From assembly GCF_025770735.1 (NCBI RefSeq), contig NZ_JAODPB010000001.1:558001-622000 (forward strand): a DNA stretch of 64,000 nt, given 5' to 3'. This DNA comes from Shouchella tritolerans (GTDB lineage: Bacteria > Bacillota > Bacilli > Bacillales > Bacillaceae_D). This document shows, in pieces, positions 57,097-64,000 of this stretch; positions within the stretch are counted from its first letter, which is position 1, and each line of letters starts with the position of its first letter. The translations under genes and the position numbers were made by a program. Under the pieces are notes generated by a model. The model was not told the DNA's origin and ran no database searches. It saw only the letters and a list, made by a program, of their open reading frames with translations.

Positions 57097-57975
57097 ATGA
57101 AAGCAACGCTTGCTGAACGTGGAGCAACGATAGGGGCAGGCAAAAAAAGAGGCGTTTGGCTATCTGTACTCGGAAAAGGGTTGGTCGGTGTCTTTTTGCT
57201 TATAACCGTTTATCCCGTGATTTGGTTGTTGTTGTCTTCGTTAAAAGAACCGTCTGAATTCATAACAAACTCAATGAATGCGTTGCCTGAGGGGGTTTAC
57301 CTAGGAAACTACGTAGAAGCGTGGAAAACAGGAAATATGGGCGTCTATTTTCGCAACAGCATTTTCGTGACTTTTCCTGCGCTTATAGGCATTATCCTCT
57401 TTGGTTCAATGGCAGCATTTGCGATTGAAAAGTTGCGCTGGAAGTTAAAGAACGTGGTCATGCTGTTGTTTTTAGCAGGGATTATGATTCCTGTGCAAAT
57501 TGTTTTGCTGCCGTTATTCCAAATCTATTTCAATATCAATTTGCTGAATAGCTTGTTTGGACTCGGCCTTGTCTATTTGGTGTTTGGTTTGCCGCTGACC
57601 ATCTTTTTATTTGTAAGCTACTTTAAATCGATGCCTAATGAGTTGATGGAAGCCGCTGTTGTGGATGGAGCGTCCATTTACCAAATCTTTTTTAAGCTTG
57701 CGTTTCCGCTGCTTAAAAACGCGATTGTCACTGTCGCTCTTGTGCAATTCTTTTTTGTCTGGAATGACTTAATCTTTGCGATGAGCTTTATTCGTGATAC
57801 AGATCTTCGAACGATTCAGACAGGGTTAATGGGCTTTGCCGGCGAATATGGTCAAAGAGAATGGGGGCCGACTTTTGCCTCCATTGCCCTAGCGATTGTG
57901 CCCATTTTACTGTTGTATACATTTTTGAATAAGCTTGTCATGAAAGGCATGACAAGTGGAGCAGTGAAAGGATAA
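57097..57975 (+). CDS. CUT1 sugar ABC permease, second subunit (rhamnoside locus)
   Basis: This 292-residue MalG-type permease has the EAA-type loop ELMEAAVVDGASIYQIFFKL and the C-terminus VMKGMTSGAVKG. GAAAGGAGG precedes the ATG. A diverged fragment of its middle (57572-57653) is found in the scar at 51.3 kb. Confidence 0.93.
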   Translation: MKATLAERGATIGAGKKRGVWLSVLGKGLVGVFLLITVYPVIWLLLSSLKEPSEFITNSMNALPEGVYLGNYVEAWKTGNMGVYFRNSIFVTFPALIGIILFGSMAAFAIEKLRWKLKNVVMLLFLAGIMIPVQIVLLPLFQIYFNINLLNSLFGLGLVYLVFGLPLTIFLFVSYFKSMPNELMEAAVVDGASIYQIFFKLAFPLLKNAIVTVALVQFFFVWNDLIFAMSFIRDTDLRTIQTGLMGFAGEYGQREWGPTFASIALAIVPILLLYTFLNKLVMKGMTSGAVKG

Positions 57976-57990
57976 AGGAGGAGCGGACGA

Positions 57991-60633
57991 ATGATTGCTG
58001 TAAAAGAAATGCGGTGTGAGGATAGGCGAAATCCGATCGGCCTTGATTGCCAATCGCCACAGTTTAGTTGGATCACGAAAAGTGATCGACCTGATTATGA
58101 GCAGACACGTTATGACATTCAAGTAAGCATGGATGCAGAAGGAAAGGAAGCAATATGGACCAAGTGCGTTTTTTCCAGTCAGTCGCTTGCCATCCGCTAT
58201 GAGGGGCCGCCGCTGGAATCGTACAAACGCTATTACTGGCGTGTTCGTGTATGGGCAGGAGAGGAAAAATCCGATTGGAGTGGCGCCTCTTTTTTTGAAA
58301 TGGGCATTTTGGAAGCGACTGAGTGGAAAGCAGACTGGATTACAGGCGCGGCTAATAGCGATGCCAATACATTTGCTTGTGCCCGCCAGTTTCAGGCAAA
58401 GAAACCAATCGCAAAGGCGATTTTGTATGCTACAAGCTTAGGGCTTTACGAATTAACGTTAAATGGGCAGCGAGTCGGCCATTATGCATTAACGCCAGGG
58501 TGGACCAATTACCATGATCGGATCCAATACCAGGCGTATGATGTCAGCCTCTGTCTAAAGGAAAACAATGAGCTTCGCGCTCTCGTCGGAGAAGGCTGGT
58601 ATAGCGGTTACTTAGGGTGGAAAGGGGAAAAGAATACGTACGGCAATGCCAATGCGTTGTTGCTGCAACTGAGAATCGTATACGAAGATGGTTCAGTCGA
58701 TTGGATTTATACAGATGAAAGCTGGCAGGAACTGGCCACACCGATTCAAATGTCCGATTTATATAACGGCGAAACTTACGATGGGCGAATCCAGTGTGAA
58801 CCAATCGGCCATATGCGTATCTTTTCTTATCCAAAAGCACATCTCGTTGCTCAAGAAAACGAACCAGTCGCAGTGATTGAACAGATAAGGCCAAGGCGGT
58901 TATTTAAAACACCGAAGCAAGAGCTCGTTTTAGATATGGGGCAGAACATGGTTGGCGTCATTGAATTTAAGGCGAGGGGAAAAGAAGGGCAAAAGCTCCA
59001 ACTTATCCATGGGGAAGTCCTTGATCGCGACGGCAACTTTTACCGTGCTAATTTGCGGGCCGCCGAGCAAACGGTTTCCTATATTTGCAGTGGCGAGGGC
59101 GAAGCGGTATACAGGCCCCATTTTACGTTCCAAGGCTTCCAGTTTGTTAAACTTGTCGGTTTCTCTGAAGACGTCCGCATCGACGATTTCATTGGTTTGG
59201 TGCTGCATTCAGACATGGAGCAAACAGGCCATTTCCACACGTCTGATTCGTCAATCAACCAGCTCCAACATAATATCCTCTGGGGGCAAAAAGGCAATTT
59301 TGTTGATGTGCCAACCGATTGCCCGCAACGGAATGAGCGGCTTGGCTGGACAGGGGATGCACAAATATTCATTCGTACAGCCAACTTTAACATGGGGACG
59401 AAACGTTTCTTTCAAAAATGGCTTCGCGATTTGGCCTATAACCAAAGCGCAGACGGTTCTGTGCCATTTGTCGTCCCTGACATTTTAAATGGAGAGTTTT
59501 CAGGGAACAAAGGCCGTACATGCGCTGCCTGGGGAGATGCAGCTGTTATTTGCCCGTGGACGCTGTACTGGAGCTTTGGAGACGACCAAGTCCTTCACGA
59601 ACAATACGAAAGCATGAAAGCATGGGTGGACTATATTCGCAGCACAAGTGAGGACGGCCTCCTTTGGCAAAATGAATTTCAATTAGGCGACTGGCTTGCT
59701 TTAGATGCCGAGGAAAATAGTTACTACGGCGCAACAGACAATGACTTAGTCGCTTCGGCTTATTATGCTTATTCCACAAAGCTGCTTGCAAAAACGGCCC
59801 GTGTCATTGGAAAAGTCGACGATTACCATCAATACAAAGCATTGTTTAAGCAAATCAAACAAGCGTATCAAAAGGCATACATGACCGCACCTGACAGGTT
59901 GTACTCTGACACACAAACCGCGTATGTGCTCACGCTCCACTTCGGTTTAGCAGAAGACGGACAACGCCAAGGGCTTGCCGCACGCCTTGTTGAATTAATC
60001 CGCCAAAATGGCACCCATTTAACGACAGGCTTTGTTGGCACACCATACTTGTGCCATGCGCTGTCTGACAATGGCTATACCGATGTAGCCTATGAATTGT
60101 TGTTTCAACGGACGTATCCGTCTTGGCTTTACCAAGTTGACCGAGGCGCTACAACGATGTGGGAGCATTGGGACAGCATCAAGGAAGATGGTTCATTCTG
60201 GAGCACAGACATGAACTCATTTAACCACTATGCCTATGGCTCAATTGGTGATTGGATGTACCAACATATCATAGGGCTAGATGCCGTTCAAGCAGGCTAC
60301 AAAACAGCGATCATTGCGCCAAAACTTACGGAAAAGCTAACGTATGCAACAGGCTCCCTTAAAACGCCTTACGGAAAGCTGTCGTCGGAATGGCGATTGC
60401 AAGGGAAAACATTCACAATAAAAGGAACCGTTCCAGAAAACACAAGCGCGTATATTTGCCTCCCAGCCGTAGCAAACCGGGAAGAATTGAAAGCGCTACA
60501 ATTAGATCCAGAAAATGTTACGCCGGAAGAGGCAGAAACGGTTTTCAGGCATATACGTGACGATAGCGTCTTAATCAAGCAGGGATCAGGCCGATTTTCA
60601 TACACATATCAAGCAAGGTTGGCAAAACAATAG
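57991..60633 (+). CDS. GH78 alpha-L-rhamnosidase, intracellular
   Basis: This 880-residue enzyme has the full GH78 layout: an N-terminal Fn3/beta domain (IGLDCQSPQFSWITKSDRPD, YYWRVRVWAGEEKSDWS), the Bac_rhamnosid N-domain (YATSLGLYELTLNGQRVG, GEGWYSGYLGW), an (alpha/alpha)6 catalytic barrel with DCPQRNERLGWTGDAQIF, FQLGDWLA and GATTMWEHWDSI, and a C-terminal beta domain. Its acidic residues in DCPQRNERLGWTGD are the family's catalytic region. No signal peptide, so it acts on imported rhamnosides. AAAGGAGGAGC precedes ATG 57991. It is the last gene of the operon; a GGGGAG/CTCCCC hairpin lies at 60649-60688. Confidence 0.96.
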   Translation: MIAVKEMRCEDRRNPIGLDCQSPQFSWITKSDRPDYEQTRYDIQVSMDAEGKEAIWTKCVFSSQSLAIRYEGPPLESYKRYYWRVRVWAGEEKSDWSGASFFEMGILEATEWKADWITGAANSDANTFACARQFQAKKPIAKAILYATSLGLYELTLNGQRVGHYALTPGWTNYHDRIQYQAYDVSLCLKENNELRALVGEGWYSGYLGWKGEKNTYGNANALLLQLRIVYEDGSVDWIYTDESWQELATPIQMSDLYNGETYDGRIQCEPIGHMRIFSYPKAHLVAQENEPVAVIEQIRPRRLFKTPKQELVLDMGQNMVGVIEFKARGKEGQKLQLIHGEVLDRDGNFYRANLRAAEQTVSYICSGEGEAVYRPHFTFQGFQFVKLVGFSEDVRIDDFIGLVLHSDMEQTGHFHTSDSSINQLQHNILWGQKGNFVDVPTDCPQRNERLGWTGDAQIFIRTANFNMGTKRFFQKWLRDLAYNQSADGSVPFVVPDILNGEFSGNKGRTCAAWGDAAVICPWTLYWSFGDDQVLHEQYESMKAWVDYIRSTSEDGLLWQNEFQLGDWLALDAEENSYYGATDNDLVASAYYAYSTKLLAKTARVIGKVDDYHQYKALFKQIKQAYQKAYMTAPDRLYSDTQTAYVLTLHFGLAEDGQRQGLAARLVELIRQNGTHLTTGFVGTPYLCHALSDNGYTDVAYELLFQRTYPSWLYQVDRGATTMWEHWDSIKEDGSFWSTDMNSFNHYAYGSIGDWMYQHIIGLDAVQAGYKTAIIAPKLTEKLTYATGSLKTPYGKLSSEWRLQGKTFTIKGTVPENTSAYICLPAVANREELKALQLDPENVTPEEAETVFRHIRDDSVLIKQGSGRFSYTYQARLAKQ

Positions 60634-60783
60634 CCGACACAACCTCATAGGGGAGAAGGGTGGTTAGAAGGGAACCGACTCCCCTCAATCGTTTCTTTGT
60701 GAGCAAGCGAAAAGTTCTGTATGATTGAAGAAGATCAAAAAGAAATGAGTAAAGTGAATCGGTTGATTAGGATAAACACGCTT

Positions 60784-60965
60784 GGTGCGAACCCCAAGCG
60801 CACATAAAATCCCTAGATCACCCGCACCAAAAAAGAGCTTAAATATGAAACAATATGTGTAATAATGGGTAAAATGATGTCCATATGCCATGATAGAATA
60901 AAAGAAAAGAGCGGCTTTTTCCTATTATTGATTGTTTTGCTGCCAATAAATAGGGGAATTTCGCT
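60784..60965 (+). promoter_or_regulatory. Leader of I-C-like array 5, with hairpin element
   Basis: GGTGCG (60784-60789) and CGCACC (60823-60828) are the hairpin ends. The -10-like region is TGCCATGATAGAATAAAAG, a weaker form of the TATGAT box. The end AATAGGGGAATTTCGCT is intact. Confidence 0.85.
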
Positions 60966-61459
60966 GTCGCACTCTTAGTGAGTGCGTGGATTGAAATGTC
61001 CATTGATTCGGCGATAAAATAGCCCCACTGTGTCGCACTCTTAGTGAGTGCGTGGATTGAAATTTCTAAGTCTTGCTGTGATTGTGTGTAATTCTTGTCG
61101 CACTCTTAGTGAGTGCGTGGATTGAAATATCGCAACAAGAGCTGGCTTACGAGTCGTACTTTGTCGCACTCTTAGTGAGTGCGTGGATTGAAATTTATAC
61201 AAAGAGAGGGTGATAAAAAATGGGACAACGTCGCACTCTTAGTGAGTGCGTGGATTGAAATGTCCATGTAATACCATGTTTTTTTATTTCGATTTCGTCG
61301 CACTCTTTGTGAGTGCGTGGATTGAAATTCCTTAATTGGAGCAGAAACATTCACCCAACATGGGTCGCACTCTTTGTGAGTACGTGGATTGAATAAAGCG
61401 ATAACAAGTGGCTTAAAGGACATCCATGTCGCACTCTTTGTGAGTGCGTCGATTGAACT
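60966..61459 (+). CRISPR. I-C-like CRISPR array 5 (8 repeats)
   Basis: Five leader-side repeats (60966, 61032, 61097, 61163, 61230) have loop TTAGT; the three distal ones (61297, 61364, 61428) have the older TTTGT form, the last two with further changes (GTACG and a lost A at 61364; GTCGATTGAACT at 61428). Spacers are 33-35 bp. The change from TTTGT to TTAGT along the array shows that new repeats are copied from the leader-side one. Confidence 0.98.
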
Positions 61460-61465
61460 AACCGC

Positions 61466-61560
61466 CTATTGGATAACATGAAAGAAGCTGTTCCAGGTGA
61501 GGGAAGGGACGGATAACGCCTGTTCCTGGAACAGCTTTTGCTAGCTAGTTGGTGTTTGGT
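61466..61560 (+). repeat. Diverged copy of the 51.2-kb scar segment, abutting array 5
   Basis: From CTATTGGATAACATGAA through GTTCCAGGTGAGGGAAGG to CTAGTTGGTGTTTGG the segment aligns with 51206-51304, with a 7-bp deletion near the start. It spans the same junction between protease-propeptide-like sequence and permease-like sequence. It also forms a GCTGTTCCAGG / CCTGGAACAGC hairpin with TTTT after it. Confidence 0.7.
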
Positions 61561-61568
61561 TTCGTTCG

Positions 61569-62276
61569 TTATTTTTTTCTGAACTGGTGTTTAAAGCGGT
61601 TAAACGGGGTGAAGTATGAAACTGCGTAGTCTAAGTTAATGAGCTCGCTGTATTCAAAGACGCGTCCGTCGTTAAGAATGCCGCGATTGACAATTTTCAT
61701 GGCTGCGATGCCTTTTTTGCAATTTAACAAATTGGCTTGTTCTCTTGTCACGTTGACGGCACTGTAAGTGGTAATAAAGTGGGAGATGTCATAGCCGCAT
61801 TGTTGGACATATTCATGGACGGAACCGGCAGCAATTTCTTCTGTTAGATCAGGGAAATAGGAGCAGGGAAGCTGTGTCGTTTCAATTTGTACCTTTTGGT
61901 AATCGACGATCCGTACGCGTGTAAACTCCCATACAAAGTCGTTTTTCATGTCAAATATATTTTCTATTTCGGGTGTCATGTATTTCTTTTGCATTGTAAT
62001 GATCGTTGATTGAATGTCTTTAAATTTCTTTTCGGTTAATGAGTTATAAATAAGAGGGCTTTCCCTAATTGTTTTTGTGACAAAAATGCCAGAGCCTTGC
62101 ACAACTTGTACACTGCCGATGTTTATTAATTTTTTGATTGCTTTTCGGATGGTGTAACGAGAGACTTGATAGTGTGTGGCAAGGGCTCTCTCCGTTGGCA
62201 GTTTTTCGCCAGGGGCATATTTATTTTGATAAATTTTGCTTAGCAAGTCATCGGCGACAAATTGTCTTTTCTTCAT
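61569..62276 (-). CDS. GntR-family (HutC/UTRA) regulator
   Basis: This 235-residue regulator has an N-terminal winged HTH (YAPGEKLPTERALATHYQVS, RYTIRKAIKKLINIGSVQVV) and a UTRA effector domain with SYFPDLTEEIAAGSVHEYV and YSELINLDYAVSYF. It is downstream of the dehydratase gene on the same strand, beyond a hairpin, and may control it and the divergent PTS gene. ATG 62276 follows GAGGGGAGAAAC. Confidence 0.92.
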   Translation of the reverse strand: MKKRQFVADDLLSKIYQNKYAPGEKLPTERALATHYQVSRYTIRKAIKKLINIGSVQVVQGSGIFVTKTIRESPLIYNSLTEKKFKDIQSTIITMQKKYMTPEIENIFDMKNDFVWEFTRVRIVDYQKVQIETTQLPCSYFPDLTEEIAAGSVHEYVQQCGYDISHFITTYSAVNVTREQANLLNCKKGIAAMKIVNRGILNDGRVFEYSELINLDYAVSYFTPFNRFKHQFRKK

Positions 62277-62316
62277 GTTTCTCCCCTCATAAAAATGCAG
62301 AAATCGTTTCATTTAG

Positions 62317-62356
62317 TATAAAAGCCCTGTTTGCACACTGCAAGCAAGGCTTTTAT
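62317..62356 (-). terminator. Terminator between dehydratase and GntR genes
   Basis: ATAAAAGCC and GGGCTTTTAT close a long imperfect hairpin directly after the dehydratase stop, with T-rich sequence on the minus strand. Confidence 0.65.
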
Positions 62357-62358
62357 CG

Positions 62359-63558
62359 TTATGGCGTATGAATGGCGCCGTTTGGCAGGCGGGCCTGTGT
62401 CCACTCATGTTTTCGGTACACAACTGGGTAGTCTTGCGCCAACGTTTCGTCAAATGACACACCAATGCCAACTTCATCAATCGGGTAAATGTAGCCTTGC
62501 TTGACTTGGACCGAACCAGGAAACATTTCCTCAATGATGGCTTCCGGTTTTTGAATTTCTTGAATGGCAGCCTGGTGGAGGTGAATGTTCAAGTGTGTGT
62601 TGACCGCTACGCCGATGGGCGTCATATCCGACGGGCCATGCCAGGCTATTTTCACGCCGAACTGGCTGCATAACGCACCGAGTTTTAATGCGGGTGTAAT
62701 CCCGCCTATTTGTGAAACGTGGCATCGAATGTAATCGATTTGCCGGTTGGCAATTAAGTGCTTCCACTCCATCGGGTTATTAAACAATTCTCCTGTGGCG
62801 ATTGGCGTTGTGCACTGAGCACGTAGTTGGGCGAGCCATTCATTTTGGTCAGGGGGCAAAACGTCCTCTAAAAAGTATGGCTTATACGGTTCCAACTCTT
62901 TGGCAAGCTGGATCGCTTGGATCGGCGAAAGCCGTTCGTGGACATCGTGAAGAAAATGGAGGCTATAGCCGTATTTTTCACGGAGTGCTTTAAACATCCG
63001 CACAACATCCCTCATGTAAATATCAGGATCGTAATATTCCCCTTCTAGTTGCTCTTCTGGTAAGTGCATGTCTTGGTTTTTGCCGCCATATTTGCCAAGT
63101 TGGCAACGAATATGTTTAAAGCCACGCTTGATTAGTCCATCCACGTTTTCGAACAATTCTTCCAAAGTAAGCCCGTCTGCATGGGCATATGCAGCAATCG
63201 CACTTTTCGATTTTCCGCCAAATAATTGGTAAAGCGGCATGTTTGCAAGCTTTGCCTTCATATCCCACAACGCCATGTCGATGCCGGCAATGGCGTTGTT
63301 CATAATTGGGCCATTGCGCCAGTACGCGTTCACCATCATCATTTGCCATAAATCTTCAATATCGTGGGCGTCACGCCCAATCAAAAGCGGAGTTAAGTAT
63401 TGGTCTACGACCATTTTGACGGGAAGCGGGCGCTGTTGGAACGTGGCGCATCCATAGCCAGTAAGGCCTAGGCTTGTCTCGACTTTTACTACGACAAAAT
63501 TATGGCGATGGGGGTTGGTCACAAATGCTTCGATCGATGTAATGATGTTTGGTTCCAC
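62359..63558 (-). CDS. Enolase-superfamily dehydratase (RspA/ManD-like)
   Basis: This 399-residue enzyme is of the mandelate racemase group, D-mannonate dehydratase/RspA branch: [96 protein letters not shown] and [16 protein letters not shown]. Metal-binding Asp/Glu residues are present. Many RspA proteins have low mannonate activity, so the true substrate is uncertain; a sugar acid is likely. GTG 63558 lies after AAGGAGT on the minus strand; a GTG at 63567 overlaps that site. Confidence 0.9.
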   Translation of the reverse strand: MEPNIITSIEAFVTNPHRHNFVVVKVETSLGLTGYGCATFQQRPLPVKMVVDQYLTPLLIGRDAHDIEDLWQMMMVNAYWRNGPIMNNAIAGIDMALWDMKAKLANMPLYQLFGGKSKSAIAAYAHADGLTLEELFENVDGLIKRGFKHIRCQLGKYGGKNQDMHLPEEQLEGEYYDPDIYMRDVVRMFKALREKYGYSLHFLHDVHERLSPIQAIQLAKELEPYKPYFLEDVLPPDQNEWLAQLRAQCTTPIATGELFNNPMEWKHLIANRQIDYIRCHVSQIGGITPALKLGALCSQFGVKIAWHGPSDMTPIGVAVNTHLNIHLHQAAIQEIQKPEAIIEEMFPGSVQVKQGYIYPIDEVGIGVSFDETLAQDYPVVYRKHEWTQARLPNGAIHTP

Positions 63559-63768
63559 GGGATGCACTCCTTCTCATTGATTCCTTTTTATAGAACGGCA
63601 TGAGGCCATAGTTTCTACCTGTTTTCCTGTTGATTAAAGCATATGGAAATCAAGGGGTCAATTTGGTTAGAAATGCATTGGGGAAAACGAGTATTTCCCA
63701 TACCAATTTTGGGTGAATGTTTGTGTAAGTACTGATAAATAAGGATTTTTCATTTCTATTGGTATTTT

Positions 63769-63782
63769 TTGAAACGTTTTCA
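63769..63782 (-). promoter_or_regulatory. cre-like site in the divergent promoter region
   Basis: On the minus strand TGAAAACGTTTCAA matches the cre consensus except position 13. It lies 72 bp before the PTS start and could act on both divergent genes. The rest of 63559-63853 has no gene. Confidence 0.5.
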
Positions 63783-63853
63783 GTTTGGGGCTCTTATGCT
63801 ACGATATGCCTGTCGATGATCATCAAATTCGAAAGTGAAGGAAGGCTGCTTTT

Positions 63854-64000
63854 ATGAAAGACAACGAACTTATCCCTCTTATCATTGAATACGTAGGCGG
63901 TAAAAACAACATTAAACAAGTATGGCATTGTATGACCAGACTTCGGTTTGATTTGCATGATTTCTCAAAAATAGAACGTGATCAAATAAAAGAATTACAG
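63854..64000 (+). CDS. Beta-glucoside-type PTS permease, EIIB start (cut by window edge)
   Basis: The first 49 residues of a PTS protein: DNELIPLIIEYVGGKNNIKQ, then HCMTRLRFDLHDFSK. The Cys in HCMTRLRF is the phosphorylation site of glucose-family EIIB domains, and an N-terminal EIIB is usual for beta-glucoside (EIIBCA) permeases. GAAGGAAGG stands before ATG 63854. The sugar cannot be named from this part. Confidence 0.85.
   Translation, partial: MKDNELIPLIIEYVGGKNNIKQVWHCMTRLRFDLHDFSKIERDQIKELQ

Overview
The window looks like chromosomal DNA of an alkaliphilic, low-to-mid GC Bacillaceae bacterium, most likely Shouchella (Bacillus) clausii or a close relative. This is inferred from GGAGG-type ribosome binding sites, frequent TTG/GTG starts, Fur/Zur/CcpA-type operators, LytS/YesM-type two-component pairs beside CUT1 sugar importers, and the overall gene style. 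No species assignment was computed.

Layout. 0-8.2 kb: the 3' half of a type I-B CRISPR-Cas locus (cas3 cut by the window edge, cas4, cas1, cas2) and its 70-repeat array, ended by a degenerate repeat and an IS110-family transposase relic. 8.7-13.3 kb: small membrane proteins, a BCCT osmolyte transporter and a type I (holin-like) toxin with a likely antisense RNA. 13.4-22.4 kb: a carbohydrate locus with a secreted beta-propeller protein, response regulator, sensor kinase, binding protein, two permeases and a frameshifted FAD oxidoreductase. 23.7-27.6 kb: alpha-glucoside PTS, 6-phospho-alpha-glucosidase and RpiR regulator. 27.9-29.7 kb: small genes including a frameshifted SMI1/KNR4 gene. 31.3-37.3 kb: a galactitol-type pathway (EIIA, EIIB, EIIC, dehydrogenase, aldolase, and a divergent PfkB kinase) under a DeoR regulator. 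38-44 kb: FolE2 with a Zur-like box, DUF2975/XRE pair, DUF817, TetR and a short-chain dehydrogenase. 44-49.7 kb: a Fur-boxed siderophore uptake locus. 50-51.6 kb: a secreted serine protease with a Fur-like box, then a scar built from fragments of other genes. 51.8-60.6 kb: two-component system, CUT1 importer and GH78 alpha-L-rhamnosidase. 61.5-64 kb: GntR regulator, RspA/ManD-like dehydratase and the start of a beta-glucoside-type PTS permease.

The most striking feature is a second CRISPR family. Five arrays with type I-C-like repeats (22.8, 30.0, 37.7, 41.8 and 61.0 kb) plus one relic (12.7 kb) are scattered between metabolic operons with no type I-C cas genes in the window. Each of the five full arrays has its own leader of about 180 bp that starts with the same 45-bp hairpin-forming element and has a conserved TATGAT-like promoter in most copies. 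Array-specific bases lie in the loop of the repeat hairpin, and degenerate repeats lie at the leader-distal ends.

The metabolic genes share one theme: sensing, importing and degrading plant-type sugars (rhamnosides, alpha-glucosides, galactitol, sugar acids), with probable CcpA (cre) sites, alongside iron and zinc starvation responses.
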